Shown here: in pieces, positions 1-9,592 of the stretch | Numbering within the stretch: position 1 is the first letter of the stretch | Layout of the letters: each line of letters starts with the position of its first letter | NCBI GenBank assembly: GCA_017504655.1 | Contig: JAFVQT010000067.1 | Location: forward strand, 1-64,000 | Direction of reading: 5' to 3' | Length of the DNA: 64,000 bases | DNA from: Clostridia bacterium | Lineage (GTDB): Bacteria; Bacillota; Clostridia; Christensenellales; Borkfalkiaceae | Translations under genes and position numbers: made by a program | The notes under the pieces: generated by a model | Seen by the model: only the letters and a program-made list of their open reading frames with translations | What the model was told of the DNA's origin: nothing | The model's database searches: none

Positions 1-394
1 CATTATTTTGTCACTGTCAAGCGTTTTTCACGCTTTTTAAAAGTTTTTTTTAACTTTTTTTGCCCGACGTTTTTTGTGCTGATTTTTAGGTCGCCCTCAC
101 AAGTGCTTGCATATATTACCATTTAATTTTTGCTTTGTCAACAGTTTTTTCTAACTTTTTTGCAAAATTTTTTATTAAATTTTCACCTTTACTAAATACT
201 GTATTTTGCAAGATTTTAAACCACAAAATGTAGTTTGTTGCTTTTTTAATCATTATATAATATGTGAGCGCAAAATTTGACAAATTACAAGCAATATATG
301 ATACGATACGGGCAAAATACTTTTTTATTACACTTGACCGTTAAACAAAAAAATGTTAAAATATTTATAATGAAAATATATAGTGGAGGGTGTT
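1..394. other. AT-rich intergenic stretch at left edge
   Basis: No gene is visible. The stretch is dominated by T-runs and A-runs. The only element I can support is the promoter at 334-362 for the LRR protein that follows. Whatever gene lies to the left is outside the window. Confidence 0.6.
334..362 (+). promoter_or_regulatory. Sigma-A-type promoter of the LRR membrane protein
   Basis: TTGACC (334-339) and TAAAAT (357-362) are separated by 17 bp. They lie about 30 bp upstream of a GGAGGG ribosome binding site at 385-390. Confidence 0.6.
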
Positions 395-1330
395 ATGGCA
401 AACAGTACTACCGCTACTCATCAGCTTGCTCAAAGCCTTAAAAAGAAGAATTTAATAAGCAATATTATCATAGCCGTCGTCGTCTTACTTCTTCTCGTCG
501 GCATTATTTTTCTGGCTTTCAGAAATCACTACGTTCATCTTTATTACGCCGTAAATGCCGACGGGGTTACGTACACCTACAAAGCCCCCAAAACCAACAA
601 TTCGCACGTAGAAGTACCCACTAAAATAAAGGGCTCACCTATTAAAGATTTGGGCGTTTGGTCGTATAGCAATTCTAAAAATCTTGTCGAAATAACCATT
701 CCTGAGGGATATGAAAGCATAGGTAGGTCTGCTTTTGAAAACTGCGAGGCTTTAAACAAAATAAGCATTCCTTCCACAGTAAAATCTATAGGCGTTGGCG
801 CATTTTATAATACGGCGTATTATAATAACCAAAGCAATTGGATTGACAACGCCCTTTACGTCAGCGGTTGGCTGATCGCCGTAAAGGAAAGCGAGAGCGA
901 GCTTTTAACAATTAACGTTAAGGATGGCACGGTGGGCATTGCGGACGGCGTTTTTAAAGACAGAAAGGATATTAAAAGCGTTACCCTTCCCGACAGTGTA
1001 AAATACCTCGGCTACGAAACGTTTTATGAGTGTACGGGTCTGACCGATATAATTATCGGTGACGGCGTCGAGGCTATTGGCGACAGGTCGTTTTACGGCT
1101 GTATGAATTTAACCGATGTTGTAATCGGCGAAAAGGTAAGTAAAATCGGTAACTATACCTTCCAGGAATGTCTTAATCTTACGAGTGTTACCTTCAAAGA
1201 CCCAACTACTTGGTACTTTACTTTAAATTCCGCATACACGGAAGGTACTCCGCTTGGTATGGACGACCCATACGAAAACGCCGTATACTTGATGGATTCA
1301 TTCCAATACTGCTTCTGGTATAAAATTTAA
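395..1330 (+). CDS. Membrane-anchored BspA-type leucine-rich repeat protein
   Basis: This 311-residue protein has a basic N-terminus, one strong hydrophobic segment near residues 20-45, and then repeats of the LRR_5/BspA type ('IPEGYESIGRSAFENC', 'IPSTVKSIGVGAFYN', 'DGVEAIGDRSFYGC'). It is probably anchored in the membrane with the repeat domain outside; the ligand is unknown. ATG at 395 is chosen because GGAGGG ends 4 nt before it; an in-frame GTG at 383 would sit upstream of that site. It has no lipobox, unlike the other LRR proteins in this window. A strong terminator follows directly, so it is monocistronic. Confidence 0.8.
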   Translation: MANSTTATHQLAQSLKKKNLISNIIIAVVVLLLLVGIIFLAFRNHYVHLYYAVNADGVTYTYKAPKTNNSHVEVPTKIKGSPIKDLGVWSYSNSKNLVEITIPEGYESIGRSAFENCEALNKISIPSTVKSIGVGAFYNTAYYNNQSNWIDNALYVSGWLIAVKESESELLTINVKDGTVGIADGVFKDRKDIKSVTLPDSVKYLGYETFYECTGLTDIIIGDGVEAIGDRSFYGCMNLTDVVIGEKVSKIGNYTFQECLNLTSVTFKDPTTWYFTLNSAYTEGTPLGMDDPYENAVYLMDSFQYCFWYKI

Positions 1331-1340
1331 CAATTTACTA

Positions 1341-1376
1341 AAAAAGGGTTCGGCTTGCAAGCCGAACCCTTTTTTG
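1341..1376. terminator. Bidirectional intrinsic terminator
   Basis: A near-perfect stem (AGGGTTCGGCTT with AAGCCGAACCCT) has a short loop, A-run on the left and T-run on the right. It can end both the LRR gene (+) and the converging minus-strand operon. Confidence 0.85.
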
Positions 1377-1507
1377 CTTTGTTGTAATTGCTATTATATA
1401 TTATATAATATGTTAAGTAAGCCGTATAATGCTTTACGTCGCAAACAGCTTTACATTTGCGAATATAAAGCCCCTTTAACGGTATTCAAACACCTTTAAA
1501 TAGCTTT

Positions 1508-1705
1508 TTACTTTTCTTTATAAAAAAGCTTGCAGTGGCAAAGTCCCTCAAAGCTTGGGTCTGCTATCTGCTGGCGGAATTCCTCGCACATGCACTTGTA
1601 TTCGGGCTTTTTTCCTACTCTGCACGGGCAATAACCGCCCTTTGCAATCAAGCCCTCTCTTACGGTTGCAACTATATCCTTATCCTCATTTAATCTTATT
1701 CTCAT
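1508..1705 (-). CDS. Ferredoxin-thioredoxin reductase catalytic-domain protein (FTR beta-like)
   Basis: The protein has 65 residues and three CxC pairs: CPC (26-28), CMC (38-40) and CHC (56-58), the arrangement of the FTR catalytic subunit that carries a [4Fe-4S] cluster next to a redox-active disulfide. In known FTR it passes electrons from ferredoxin to thioredoxin. The first spacing (9 residues) is shorter than in plant FTR, as is usual in the small clostridial members. Its ATG overlaps the stop of the upstream HAD gene (ATGA at 1702-1705), so it is the last gene of a translationally coupled operon. No thioredoxin or variable FTR subunit is seen nearby. Confidence 0.8.
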   Translation of the reverse strand: MRIRLNEDKDIVATVREGLIAKGGYCPCRVGKKPEYKCMCEEFRQQIADPSFEGLCHCKLFYKEK

Positions 1706-2517
1706 TTTTCACCTGTCAAAAATCTTTTAATAACCTCAGCAACGCCACCCTCGTCGTTATTCCTTTCGGTAACGTAATCGGCTTGAGCTCTGACCTCTTC
1801 GCGAGCATTTACCATACACGCACCGATTCCTGCCTCCTTAAACATTGCAACGTCGTTTCCTTCGTCGCCGACGGCAACGCATTCGCTTGGAGATATACCC
1901 CAAATCCTGCTGAAATCCTTTACCGCCAATCCTTTATTTACTCCTTTAGGAGTAACGTCTATCATACCCTCGTAGCACCTGACGGCTTCTACCCTGTCAC
2001 CAAAGAGAGCGTTTATCTCGTCTATATAAGCATTGACGTCACCCTGATAATTTATAAGCATAAGCTTTGGTGAGCCCTTTTTCTCACGCAAAACGTACTC
2101 CTCCAAGTCGCCGACCTCAATTGCCTTTACCCTGCAGATTGAGCAGTAAAACTCGGTAACGGCGTTGATTTTTTCTACTATAACGTTGTCGGTAAAAATT
2201 TGGTAATAAAGCCCTTTTTCCTTTCCGTATCTAATAAGCTCGAGCATAATTTCGGGCGAAAGGTCGTGACGGGACAAAATTTTGCCCGTAGCACTGTCCA
2301 CAATCTCACCGCCGTTATACGTCGCTATAAGCGGTTTGAAGGGAAGCTTTTCAGCAAGCATAAGCGCAGATGCCGTCATTCTTCCCGTACAAAGAGCGAA
2401 CCTTTTTCCTTGAGAAAAAAGCTCGCCTATAGCCTTTAAATTTTCTTCACTGACGGTTTTATCCGTGCACGCAAGCGTGCCGTCAAAATCACATACGATT
2501 GCTTTATACTCTTTCAT
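1702..2517 (-). CDS. Cof-type HAD-superfamily phosphatase
   Basis: The protein has 271 residues. HAD motif I is CDFDGTLA near residues 9-16, with both catalytic aspartates; motif II is the Thr of 'CTGRM'; motif IV is 'VGDEGNDVAMFKEAG' near residue 215. The alpha/beta cap between motifs II and III is the C2B type of the Cof/YidA group, which dephosphorylates sugar phosphates and similar metabolites; the substrate cannot be read from sequence. Its start overlaps the 3' end of the upstream membrane-protein gene by 14 bp, and its stop overlaps the start of the FTR gene. Confidence 0.88.
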   Translation of the reverse strand: MKEYKAIVCDFDGTLACTDKTVSEENLKAIGELFSQGKRFALCTGRMTASALMLAEKLPFKPLIATYNGGEIVDSATGKILSRHDLSPEIMLELIRYGKEKGLYYQIFTDNVIVEKINAVTEFYCSICRVKAIEVGDLEEYVLREKKGSPKLMLINYQGDVNAYIDEINALFGDRVEAVRCYEGMIDVTPKGVNKGLAVKDFSRIWGISPSECVAVGDEGNDVAMFKEAGIGACMVNAREEVRAQADYVTERNNDEGGVAEVIKRFLTGEK

Positions 2518-3814
2518 TTAAATACTTCGCCGCAATTGGGGCTAACCCCGTTATAAACGCTCCTGCAAAAAACAAACCCGACACTAAAGCGCTTGATACG
2601 AGTAATGACATAATAAGACAAAATGCAAATCCGCAAAGTGATACTAATTCACATCTCTTACCAACGCAAGTTGCTCTTTTAAGAACAGAAAGAACAGGTG
2701 CAGCAATAAAAGCAACGCCAAACGTACACAAAGCAGTTATCCAATACGCCGCAGGGGCTCTACCCATCTTTCTGAACACAAACGCAAGCATTATGCCAAG
2801 CGCTATAAAAATCAAATGGCTGTGAGAAGCTTTTTTGTCATCCTCTTTTCCCCATTTATATCTTAAAAATACGGCTATAAGCCCGTAAACGAATAAAATT
2901 GAAGGAAACAGCATTGCCCTTAGCACGTCGCTGTAGCCAAATGCGCACCCAAAAGCAACAAGCGAAACGCCGACTGCGGTTATAGGTAAAAGGTCTGCAA
3001 GCGCTCCCCTTTTTGCCGTCTTTAAGGTTGCCAAGGTGAAGATACCCAAGGTCAAGCCTACAGCCAAAGAGTGTCTGATTTGTAACTCGCCAAACACCTT
3101 GCTTGCAAAACCGCCCAAGACTGCCCAAACGGCAAAAACCGCATAGACTGCCACGAAGGCTAAAGCCCAATATACCTTTTCGTTTAAGTAGGTTTCGGAA
3201 AGATATTTTAAAAGCTCGCTTTGCTTTTTTTGCTTTGCCCTTTCCTTAAAGCCGTCGTTTTCGGGAAGTAAAATACCTTCCTCTCGTTTTTTGTCGTAAA
3301 CGTAAACGTAAACCTTAGGACGCTTTAAAAGCATTCCCATAGAATTTACCGCACCCGCATTTACCAGCTTTGCGGTGGTGTTTTTCTTTTTCTTATCGTG
3401 AGTGATGATTGCGCCTATTATTTCGCAATCACCCCATAAGCCTCCTGCCTCTTTATCAGATAAGAGCTTGATTTTTCCCTCAAACGCATGATATGCGGCA
3501 GACTCTATTTTTGCTATAATCTCAGGCTTGTCCGTCTTTGCATAGCAATCGGTTAAAAGCTCTAAAATCTCCGCCTTTAAGGTCTTTATCTCTGCCTTGC
3601 ACTTAGAAATAAGCTTTTCTATATCTGCCTTTTTTGCGTTTATCTGAAAAATCTTTAAATCTATCTCAGAGCCTGCTCTCCCTCCGTTTTTCTTTCTTAA
3701 AACGGCAACCTCTGAAGAAAGACCGCTCAACTCTTCAGTTTTTTCCCTTACGATATCGTCGAGAAAATCCTTTCTCTTCATCTTTTGTATGGCTTGGGAA
3801 AATATCTCCTTCAT
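2504..3814 (-). CDS. Uncharacterised coiled-coil plus multi-pass membrane protein
   Basis: I do not recognise this 436-residue protein. Residues 1-105 are highly charged with heptad-like spacing and probably form coiled coils. A mixed soluble region (about 105-215) includes a stretch rich in K, T and V ('THDKKKKNTTAKLV'). From about residue 217 to the end there are eight or more hydrophobic segments in hairpin-like succession. The soluble half is probably cytoplasmic, since it lacks a signal peptide. It is followed without a gap by a HAD phosphatase and an FTR-like gene and preceded, 12 bp away, by a cytidylate kinase-like gene, so it is part of one operon. A transporter or membrane scaffold role would be a guess. 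Confidence 0.75.
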   Translation of the reverse strand: MKEIFSQAIQKMKRKDFLDDIVREKTEELSGLSSEVAVLRKKNGGRAGSEIDLKIFQINAKKADIEKLISKCKAEIKTLKAEILELLTDCYAKTDKPEIIAKIESAAYHAFEGKIKLLSDKEAGGLWGDCEIIGAIITHDKKKKNTTAKLVNAGAVNSMGMLLKRPKVYVYVYDKKREEGILLPENDGFKERAKQKKQSELLKYLSETYLNEKVYWALAFVAVYAVFAVWAVLGGFASKVFGELQIRHSLAVGLTLGIFTLATLKTAKRGALADLLPITAVGVSLVAFGCAFGYSDVLRAMLFPSILFVYGLIAVFLRYKWGKEDDKKASHSHLIFIALGIMLAFVFRKMGRAPAAYWITALCTFGVAFIAAPVLSVLKRATCVGKRCELVSLCGFAFCLIMSLLVSSALVSGLFFAGAFITGLAPIAAKYLNERV

Positions 3815-3826
3815 AACACTTCCTAC

Positions 3827-4423
3827 TTATTTTAAAATTTCTTTTACGTAATCGGCAATAACGGTAACAGCCTTTTTAATTCCGATTTTAGTGTTGATTA
3901 CTATATCGTAATTTTCAGGCTTGCCCCACTGCTCCTTGGCGTACTTTTTATAGTATGAAGCACGCGCCTTATCGTTTTTGGCAATGAGCTTGCCCGCCTC
4001 TACCGGGGTAATTTTATATCCCTCGGAAACTCTTTTTCTGCGAATTTCGATAGGAGCGCAAATAAACACTCTGATAACGTTTTCACAGTCCTTTAAAACG
4101 TGCGATGCGCATCTGCCCACAAACACGCAGGAGCCCTTTTTTGCAAGCTTTTTAATAACCGCCTCGTGCGCGCCGTTAACCTTGTCGTAGGTAGCCGAAT
4201 CTCCACCTAAAAAGCCACTGTACCAAAAGGTGTTTGCAACCTGCTCTTCAGAGGAAATTACCGTTTTTTTGGAAACGCCCGTAACTGCGGAGGTCATTTC
4301 GGTGATAGACTTATCATAACAGCGTATGCCAAGCTTGGTTGCGAGCTTTGCGCCGATTTCTGCACCGCCCGAACCGAATTGTCTGCTGATAGTAACGTAA
4401 AAAGTCTTCTTTTCTTTTTCCAT
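3827..4423 (-). CDS. Cytidylate kinase-like P-loop protein
   Basis: The 198-residue protein starts with 'YVTISRQFGSGGAEIGAKLA', the P-loop of the cytidylate kinase-like family (PF13189-type). Members are annotated as nucleotide kinases, but few have a proven substrate. Later features fit: 'CVFVGRCASHVL' near residue 98 and the basic lid-like 'RRKRVSEGYKI' near 128. The ATG has AGGAG-like sequence just upstream (GGAGGATTATT). It is the first gene of the minus-strand operon and has its own promoter at 4487-4515. True CMP kinase activity is possible but not shown; the canonical Cmk may be elsewhere. Confidence 0.85.
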   Translation of the reverse strand: MEKEKKTFYVTISRQFGSGGAEIGAKLATKLGIRCYDKSITEMTSAVTGVSKKTVISSEEQVANTFWYSGFLGGDSATYDKVNGAHEAVIKKLAKKGSCVFVGRCASHVLKDCENVIRVFICAPIEIRRKRVSEGYKITPVEAGKLIAKNDKARASYYKKYAKEQWGKPENYDIVINTKIGIKKAVTVIADYVKEILK

Positions 4424-4486
4424 AATAATCCTCCGTTTTGCCTTGAGTAATGCGTTTATGCCAACCTATAATCAAATTATACTTAT

Positions 4487-4515
4487 ATTTTAATATAAAA
4501 TATATCTTTTGTCAA
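4487..4515 (-). promoter_or_regulatory. Promoter of the cytidylate kinase-like operon
   Basis: Read on the minus strand, TTGACA (4515-4510) and TAAAAT (4492-4487) are 17 bp apart. They lie about 65 bp upstream of the start at 4423. Confidence 0.65.
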
Positions 4516-4645
4516 TAAAGACCTTAAATTTTTTGCTTGGTTTTTCCTGAATTTCAGTCTTTTTTTATCCGCCGTTAATTCTCCCGCACGAAAAAGGAAT
4601 TTACAGTTACGTATCTTACAATTAAAAATTGTAATTTAAACAAAA

Positions 4646-4694
4646 ATATAGCCCACCGCATCTTGCCTTAAGTAAATTGCGGTGGGCTTTTTAT
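4646..4694. terminator. Bidirectional intrinsic terminator
   Basis: GCCCACCGCA (4651-4660) pairs with TGCGGTGGGC (4679-4688). A T-run follows on the plus strand and an AT/U-rich tract on the minus strand. It ends the large lipoprotein gene (-). Confidence 0.75.
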
Positions 4695-4718
4695 TACTTC
4701 ATTTAATACGGATAATGC

Positions 4719-7700
4719 TTATTCTTCTATTTTTTCTAAGGTTACAAAGTAAACTCCCGTGCCTATAACCGGAACCGTTTCTCCCTCTGCAGTTTGAATA
4801 TTGGATATCTGAACGTATACTCCCGTACTGTTTTCAAAGTCTTCAATACTGTCGTATCTGTTATAAGAGAAGCTGTTGCCCGCAAAGATTACCGTTTCGC
4901 CCTCGTCCACCTTGAAATATTCCTGCAAGCACATACCGTCTAAGTATCTTCCGCCGTCAAACTCTATCCAAAGCGACGACGTGTAAAATACCTCGTAGCT
5001 TGCATCTCTGCTTTCAACAAAGTTTTCGTTACCGTTTATATAGGTCAAGCCGTTTTCGTTTATTATCACAACGTAGTTGCTGTCGGTTACGTAAGTGCCG
5101 TAAAGTCTTTGATAGTTTACTTCAAATTCAGCGGTAAGCTCAACCTCCTCGCTTTGAAGAGCAAACAGATCTTCAACCGATTCAACGGAAATCTCCAAGC
5201 CCTCGCCTACATTCGTTCTGTATACCCATTTTCCGGTAAATTCAACTACTCCGTAATACATTTCCGTGCCGTGGAACTCCGTAGGAGTAATCCACTCGTC
5301 GCCTCTTTCATAAGTACGGTTGTTGCTTCCGTCCACAAAGCTTACAGGACCTATCGCTCCGTAGAAACATACCTTAACAGCCGTAAGAGTTCTTCCGCTT
5401 ACCTCGCCCCAGTAGCCTTCGTTTGCAACGATTTCGTCAGGCGTGTGTCCGCCCCACATATAGTCGTCGTATACGATAGAAGTGCCGTATTCTGCGTTTA
5501 CGGCCTCGATAACCTCTGCAAGCGTCATACTGCGGGTGTGACGTATAACATATTCCTCGTTATTGACGTAGAGGGTAAATCTCGGTCTCATGTCCGTGCC
5601 GTTTGCCTCTAATCTGGCTGTTATAACGGTGTTTTCGTAAACCTCGTCTACGCCGTAGAACGTCCACATGTAATCATTGTAAGAATAATTGCCGAACTCG
5701 GATAAAATCTGACCGAAGGTAAGCCCACCGTCTACAGGGAAGAACTGTTCGCCAATCCACTCGCCGTCTATGTAAAGAAGAACGCTGAATTGAGTAGGCT
5801 CACCCTTGATGCTGTATCTTGTTGTAGCCCAGTCGTCACAGTTTTGTGGGTCAAATTCAAAGATTTGATCGTAAGACGTGATATCACAAACGTAATATCC
5901 TTCCTCGTCAACCAAGATCCACTTGCATGAATTGAAAATATCTTCACTTATAAAATCGCTTATCCTTATGCTATCAAGTACTTCAATGTAATCGCTTCCC
6001 CATCCGCCGTAAGCGTCCTCGTAATAGTAAGATACACCAACTTTACCGGGCTCTAAATCTATACTGCAGTGCATATCGTCCGTTGGGAATACGGTATTAA
6101 GGAAACCTTGACTGTCGTATCTTATTCCGTTACAGCTGATGTAATATTTGTCAAGGTTTAATTCCAAGCCGAGGCTTGCTAAAATTTCAGCGCCGGTCTT
6201 TCTTTCCCCATAAACTGTTTCGTAACAGTTGTATCCTTCCTCTAAATATACGAAATATCCTCTTCTTGCAATAAGCTCGCTGTCACCTATTACAAATATG
6301 TAGGAAGGATCACTTCCCCCATTAAAAAAGCTGTAATCAACTCCGTTAAGGGTATAGATATTATCTCTTCCCCAACCGATATGGAAAAACTCCTCTTCAT
6401 CGGTAATAAAAGGTAAGCCTAAAAGCGTTTCAAAAGCAATAGGCGTGTCAACCGTTACGGCACCGTGTTTTTCAACGCCATCTACAATAAGAGTCACGCT
6501 GACTGTAAACTCGCTCTGTACTATACTCCTCTTGATTGCCGTTACTCTCCAATACTCGGTACCGCAGGTGTTTACTTCAACGAGCTCAGAGCCCCTGTAA
6601 ATAAAATACTCGCTTGTATCGCTGATTCCCTTAGACGTCAGATACTCCCTTAAGGTAGGCTTTTGGTCTGCCCTGAAGGAATCATCAATTGGCTCAGTCA
6701 CACCGTTTTCGTCAATTAAAACAAAGCTTACGCCTTCTTGTCTGAGCATGAATTCAACCGTCGTTTCCTGCCAGGTTAATTCATAGCTGCCGTAATCGCT
6801 GATTACTCTGTATGTATAATAGTCAAAATTAATTTGACCGTACTCTGCAAAAAATCTCTGCTGTACCTCTTCAATTTCAACGGGATAATCGTAAACGTAC
6901 TCTGCGCTTTCTCCTTCCTCTACGCTGATTCTTACCGTAAATTCGGGAATTACAACGCCCTCCGGCAAGCCTACTAAATAATCGCCGTTTTGCACTTCGT
7001 CATCATAGTAGGTGTCGTTTCCGTTTCTCGTCCAAACGCGAACAAATCCGTCGTCACCCATATCGCCCATTTCCACACCTGTAGCATCTCTTATAATATC
7101 TCCAACGCGAGGAGCAGGGTCGTGATAATATCTCTCTCCGTAATACTCGTGCGACCTGTATCCTATAGAATAGAATACACCTTCTTCTTGATAACCTTCA
7201 AAGTAATATACGGTTACTCTGGTAGATACGCGAACCGTTATTCCGCAAATTCCGCAAGCCCGATCAACCTCGAACGTATCGTGCGAGCAGACGAAACCGC
7301 AGTTACCGCAGCTTCCGTTTTCATCAAAACTGTGGTCGCAACCGCCTGCGTTTGGCTCGTGTACGTACGCTACCGTAACCTCTGCAGATAAGCTGTCGTT
7401 GCCTTCTGCGCGGTTTCCGTCAACGGTAAAGTATCCCTCTGTCATTGCAGATAAATAATCGGTAAAGGTATAAGCCCAATTATAAACCAACCAGTTGTTT
7501 ACAAACTCCTCTAAGGTTGTACCGTGCGGTACAAAGAATTGGTCGTTCGAGGTTATATCTCCGTCACCGTCCACGTCAAACCAGACGTTAAATCCACCCA
7601 TATCTCCTTTAGGCTGTGCTACAACTCGGTCACCGTCGCAAAGAACGTAGTCTAATTCTACCTGTACGTCGTTTACGTACCAATAAAACTCTTCGCCGTT

Positions 7701-9548
7701 TACGCCTGCCATATCGATCAGCTGAGAAAGCGTCGTGCCGTTTTCAAGGGTAATGTTCTCTCCGTAAAAATGAACGGTTATACCTGCAGTCGCTCCGCTT
7801 GAGTAAACAAATTTTACGGTTTCTCCTGCAAAAATGACAGAGCTTGCATCCAGTATATCGCCGGACTCAGAATAAAAGCTACCCATTTCGCTAAGCTCTG
7901 CAAAGGATTTGCTAAGCAGCACGTTTATTATTTCTTCAAGCGTAACGCTCTCGCTTAACATCTGGTAGTAACCGGATTCCTGCTCGCCTCTGTCGTCTAT
8001 AACAGTTAACGTTACCGCGCTGTAGACGGTTCCGCCGATTGCTGAGTTGTCTATAGTTATAAATATTCCGCAGTCTTCCGTAATAATTTCGGAATACGGA
8101 TCTCTTATAGCTCCAACATCTCTTATAGCAAAGCATACTATCTTGCCGATAACTTCTTCATCGAGCATAAAGACGTTTCTTAAAGCGTCCATAACGGAGG
8201 TTCCCTGCTCAACCTGCTGACTCATCTCGTATAATACGTTGCCGTGGATATCCTCGCCGTAAAGCGAAACCTCGCAAAGGGTAAACGGCGGCATTTCTAC
8301 GTCTACCGTTATAACGATACTGCACGCTTCGCTTACAATCCACTCTGAATTCCAAATTGACTCTCCGTTTAATAAAACGTCGGTTATATCCGATAAAGCC
8401 TCTTCGTCACCCTCTATGAAAATTAAGATCACTTCTCTTATACCGGTGCCCGTTGCAACCTCTATAACCTGCTCGGGAGAGCTTTCTCCGTTAGGATAAG
8501 TCACGGTTATTCCAACGTTTACCGTTTCTGCGCCACGCGGTCTGAGAGTGATTTCTATCACGCTGTTATCTTCGGTTATTACGTATCTTTCGTCTACAAC
8601 CTCTCCGTTGACCTTTATAACGTCAAAATAGAGGAAATATTCGTCGTAAACTCTATATATGTTGAGCAATAATCCTTGAACGGACGGCCATCTGTTAGAG
8701 CTTGCGCTCTGATTATAAATTTCTCTTCCGTCTGCCTCTTTAATTATGAGCGTAGTGGTAATCTGATTGGTTATCGGCTGATCTACCACGAGCGTAAGCA
8801 CGCAGTCACCCATAAGGTTGAACGAAAAATCACAGCTTTCGCCGTCTACGTCCATTTCTACAACGTGGGTTAATTCCTCTTCGGTAAATAAGAACTTTTC
8901 AATAAGAGCCCATTTTACCGTAGTGCCTTTAAGGAAACGGGTTACGTCCTGAAGTAAAACGTTGCCGTTTTCATCAACAATCTTTAAGCCGACGTCACCT
9001 ATATTTTGCGAAAATCTTATAGTGCCGAATACAGGCGCTATCTCGCATTCCTCCTGAAGTGTCCAATCGGTGCCCCAAACAGACTGTCCGTCAACCAAAA
9101 AGTCTATCATGTCGTCGATAAAGCGCTCGTGCGTGCCTTCAGGCGTACAGCTTACAATAACCTCTTCAAAGCCTGCGCCCTTTAACACCTGCTTTGCACC
9201 GTGATAATCTCTCACACCGTCTGCATAATGATAAGTGAACGTTACGGTTACGTATTCTTCAATTTCGGGAATGCTTTCAGATTGATTTTCAGACTCTGAC
9301 TGACTTTCTTCCTCGGACGTGCTGTCAGACTGACCCTCACTTGCAGATTCCTGACGGCTTTCCTCCTCCGATTCAAAAGCAGACGGGCCTTCACTTTCAA
9401 GGTCGGAATTGCTCTCTTGCAAAGAAACCGACTCTCCGATAAGGCTTTCGCTTTCTTTGACGCTGCTTTTACCCGGCTTGTTACAAGCCACGAACAAGAC
9501 GGCCATAACCGTGATGAATGCTAAAAGTGCTATAAGCTTTTTCTTCAT
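4719..9548 (-). CDS. Giant cell-surface lipoprotein with repeated beta-rich (DUF4430-like) modules
   Basis: This 1609-residue protein has an SPII signal peptide with lipobox FVAC (Cys22), followed by a Ser/Glu-rich linker to about residue 90 of the kind that spaces domains off the cell wall. The rest is a series of acidic modules of about 70-110 residues, each with a hydrophobic strand pattern. One near residues 595-665 ('EEFYWYVNDVQVELDY...CDGDRV') resembles DUF4430/transcobalamin-type beta-grasp domains; others have the same 'T-L-x-E-V-I' turn. Four CxxC-type pairs near 735-775 ('CGNCGFVC', 'CGICG') look like a zinc ribbon. No catalytic motif is seen. It is likely an adhesin or ligand-binding surface protein. 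It lies 44 bp downstream of a transporter gene on the same strand and ends at a strong terminator. Confidence 0.8.
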   Translation of the reverse strand: MKKKLIALLAFITVMAVLFVACNKPGKSSVKESESLIGESVSLQESNSDLESEGPSAFESEEESRQESASEGQSDSTSEEESQSESENQSESIPEIEEYVTVTFTYHYADGVRDYHGAKQVLKGAGFEEVIVSCTPEGTHERFIDDMIDFLVDGQSVWGTDWTLQEECEIAPVFGTIRFSQNIGDVGLKIVDENGNVLLQDVTRFLKGTTVKWALIEKFLFTEEELTHVVEMDVDGESCDFSFNLMGDCVLTLVVDQPITNQITTTLIIKEADGREIYNQSASSNRWPSVQGLLLNIYRVYDEYFLYFDVIKVNGEVVDERYVITEDNSVIEITLRPRGAETVNVGITVTYPNGESSPEQVIEVATGTGIREVILIFIEGDEEALSDITDVLLNGESIWNSEWIVSEACSIVITVDVEMPPFTLCEVSLYGEDIHGNVLYEMSQQVEQGTSVMDALRNVFMLDEEVIGKIVCFAIRDVGAIRDPYSEIITEDCGIFITIDNSAIGGTVYSAVTLTVIDDRGEQESGYYQMLSESVTLEEIINVLLSKSFAELSEMGSFYSESGDILDASSVIFAGETVKFVYSSGATAGITVHFYGENITLENGTTLSQLIDMAGVNGEEFYWYVNDVQVELDYVLCDGDRVVAQPKGDMGGFNVWFDVDGDGDITSNDQFFVPHGTTLEEFVNNWLVYNWAYTFTDYLSAMTEGYFTVDGNRAEGNDSLSAEVTVAYVHEPNAGGCDHSFDENGSCGNCGFVCSHDTFEVDRACGICGITVRVSTRVTVYYFEGYQEEGVFYSIGYRSHEYYGERYYHDPAPRVGDIIRDATGVEMGDMGDDGFVRVWTRNGNDTYYDDEVQNGDYLVGLPEGVVIPEFTVRISVEEGESAEYVYDYPVEIEEVQQRFFAEYGQINFDYYTYRVISDYGSYELTWQETTVEFMLRQEGVSFVLIDENGVTEPIDDSFRADQKPTLREYLTSKGISDTSEYFIYRGSELVEVNTCGTEYWRVTAIKRSIVQSEFTVSVTLIVDGVEKHGAVTVDTPIAFETLLGLPFITDEEEFFHIGWGRDNIYTLNGVDYSFFNGGSDPSYIFVIGDSELIARRGYFVYLEEGYNCYETVYGERKTGAEILASLGLELNLDKYYISCNGIRYDSQGFLNTVFPTDDMHCSIDLEPGKVGVSYYYEDAYGGWGSDYIEVLDSIRISDFISEDIFNSCKWILVDEEGYYVCDITSYDQIFEFDPQNCDDWATTRYSIKGEPTQFSVLLYIDGEWIGEQFFPVDGGLTFGQILSEFGNYSYNDYMWTFYGVDEVYENTVITARLEANGTDMRPRFTLYVNNEEYVIRHTRSMTLAEVIEAVNAEYGTSIVYDDYMWGGHTPDEIVANEGYWGEVSGRTLTAVKVCFYGAIGPVSFVDGSNNRTYERGDEWITPTEFHGTEMYYGVVEFTGKWVYRTNVGEGLEISVESVEDLFALQSEEVELTAEFEVNYQRLYGTYVTDSNYVVIINENGLTYINGNENFVESRDASYEVFYTSSLWIEFDGGRYLDGMCLQEYFKVDEGETVIFAGNSFSYNRYDSIEDFENSTGVYVQISNIQTAEGETVPVIGTGVYFVTLEKIEE

Positions 9549-9592
9549 AAACTTTTCTCCTAATTTATTTATAACTTTTCAAAGTTGTTATC

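Noticed and set aside
1555-2073. Long open frame opposite the first HAD gene, and similar long frames opposite ftsH, dhaB1 and the giant lipoprotein
   Set aside because: They mirror real genes in another frame and show no protein family pattern or ribosome binding site.
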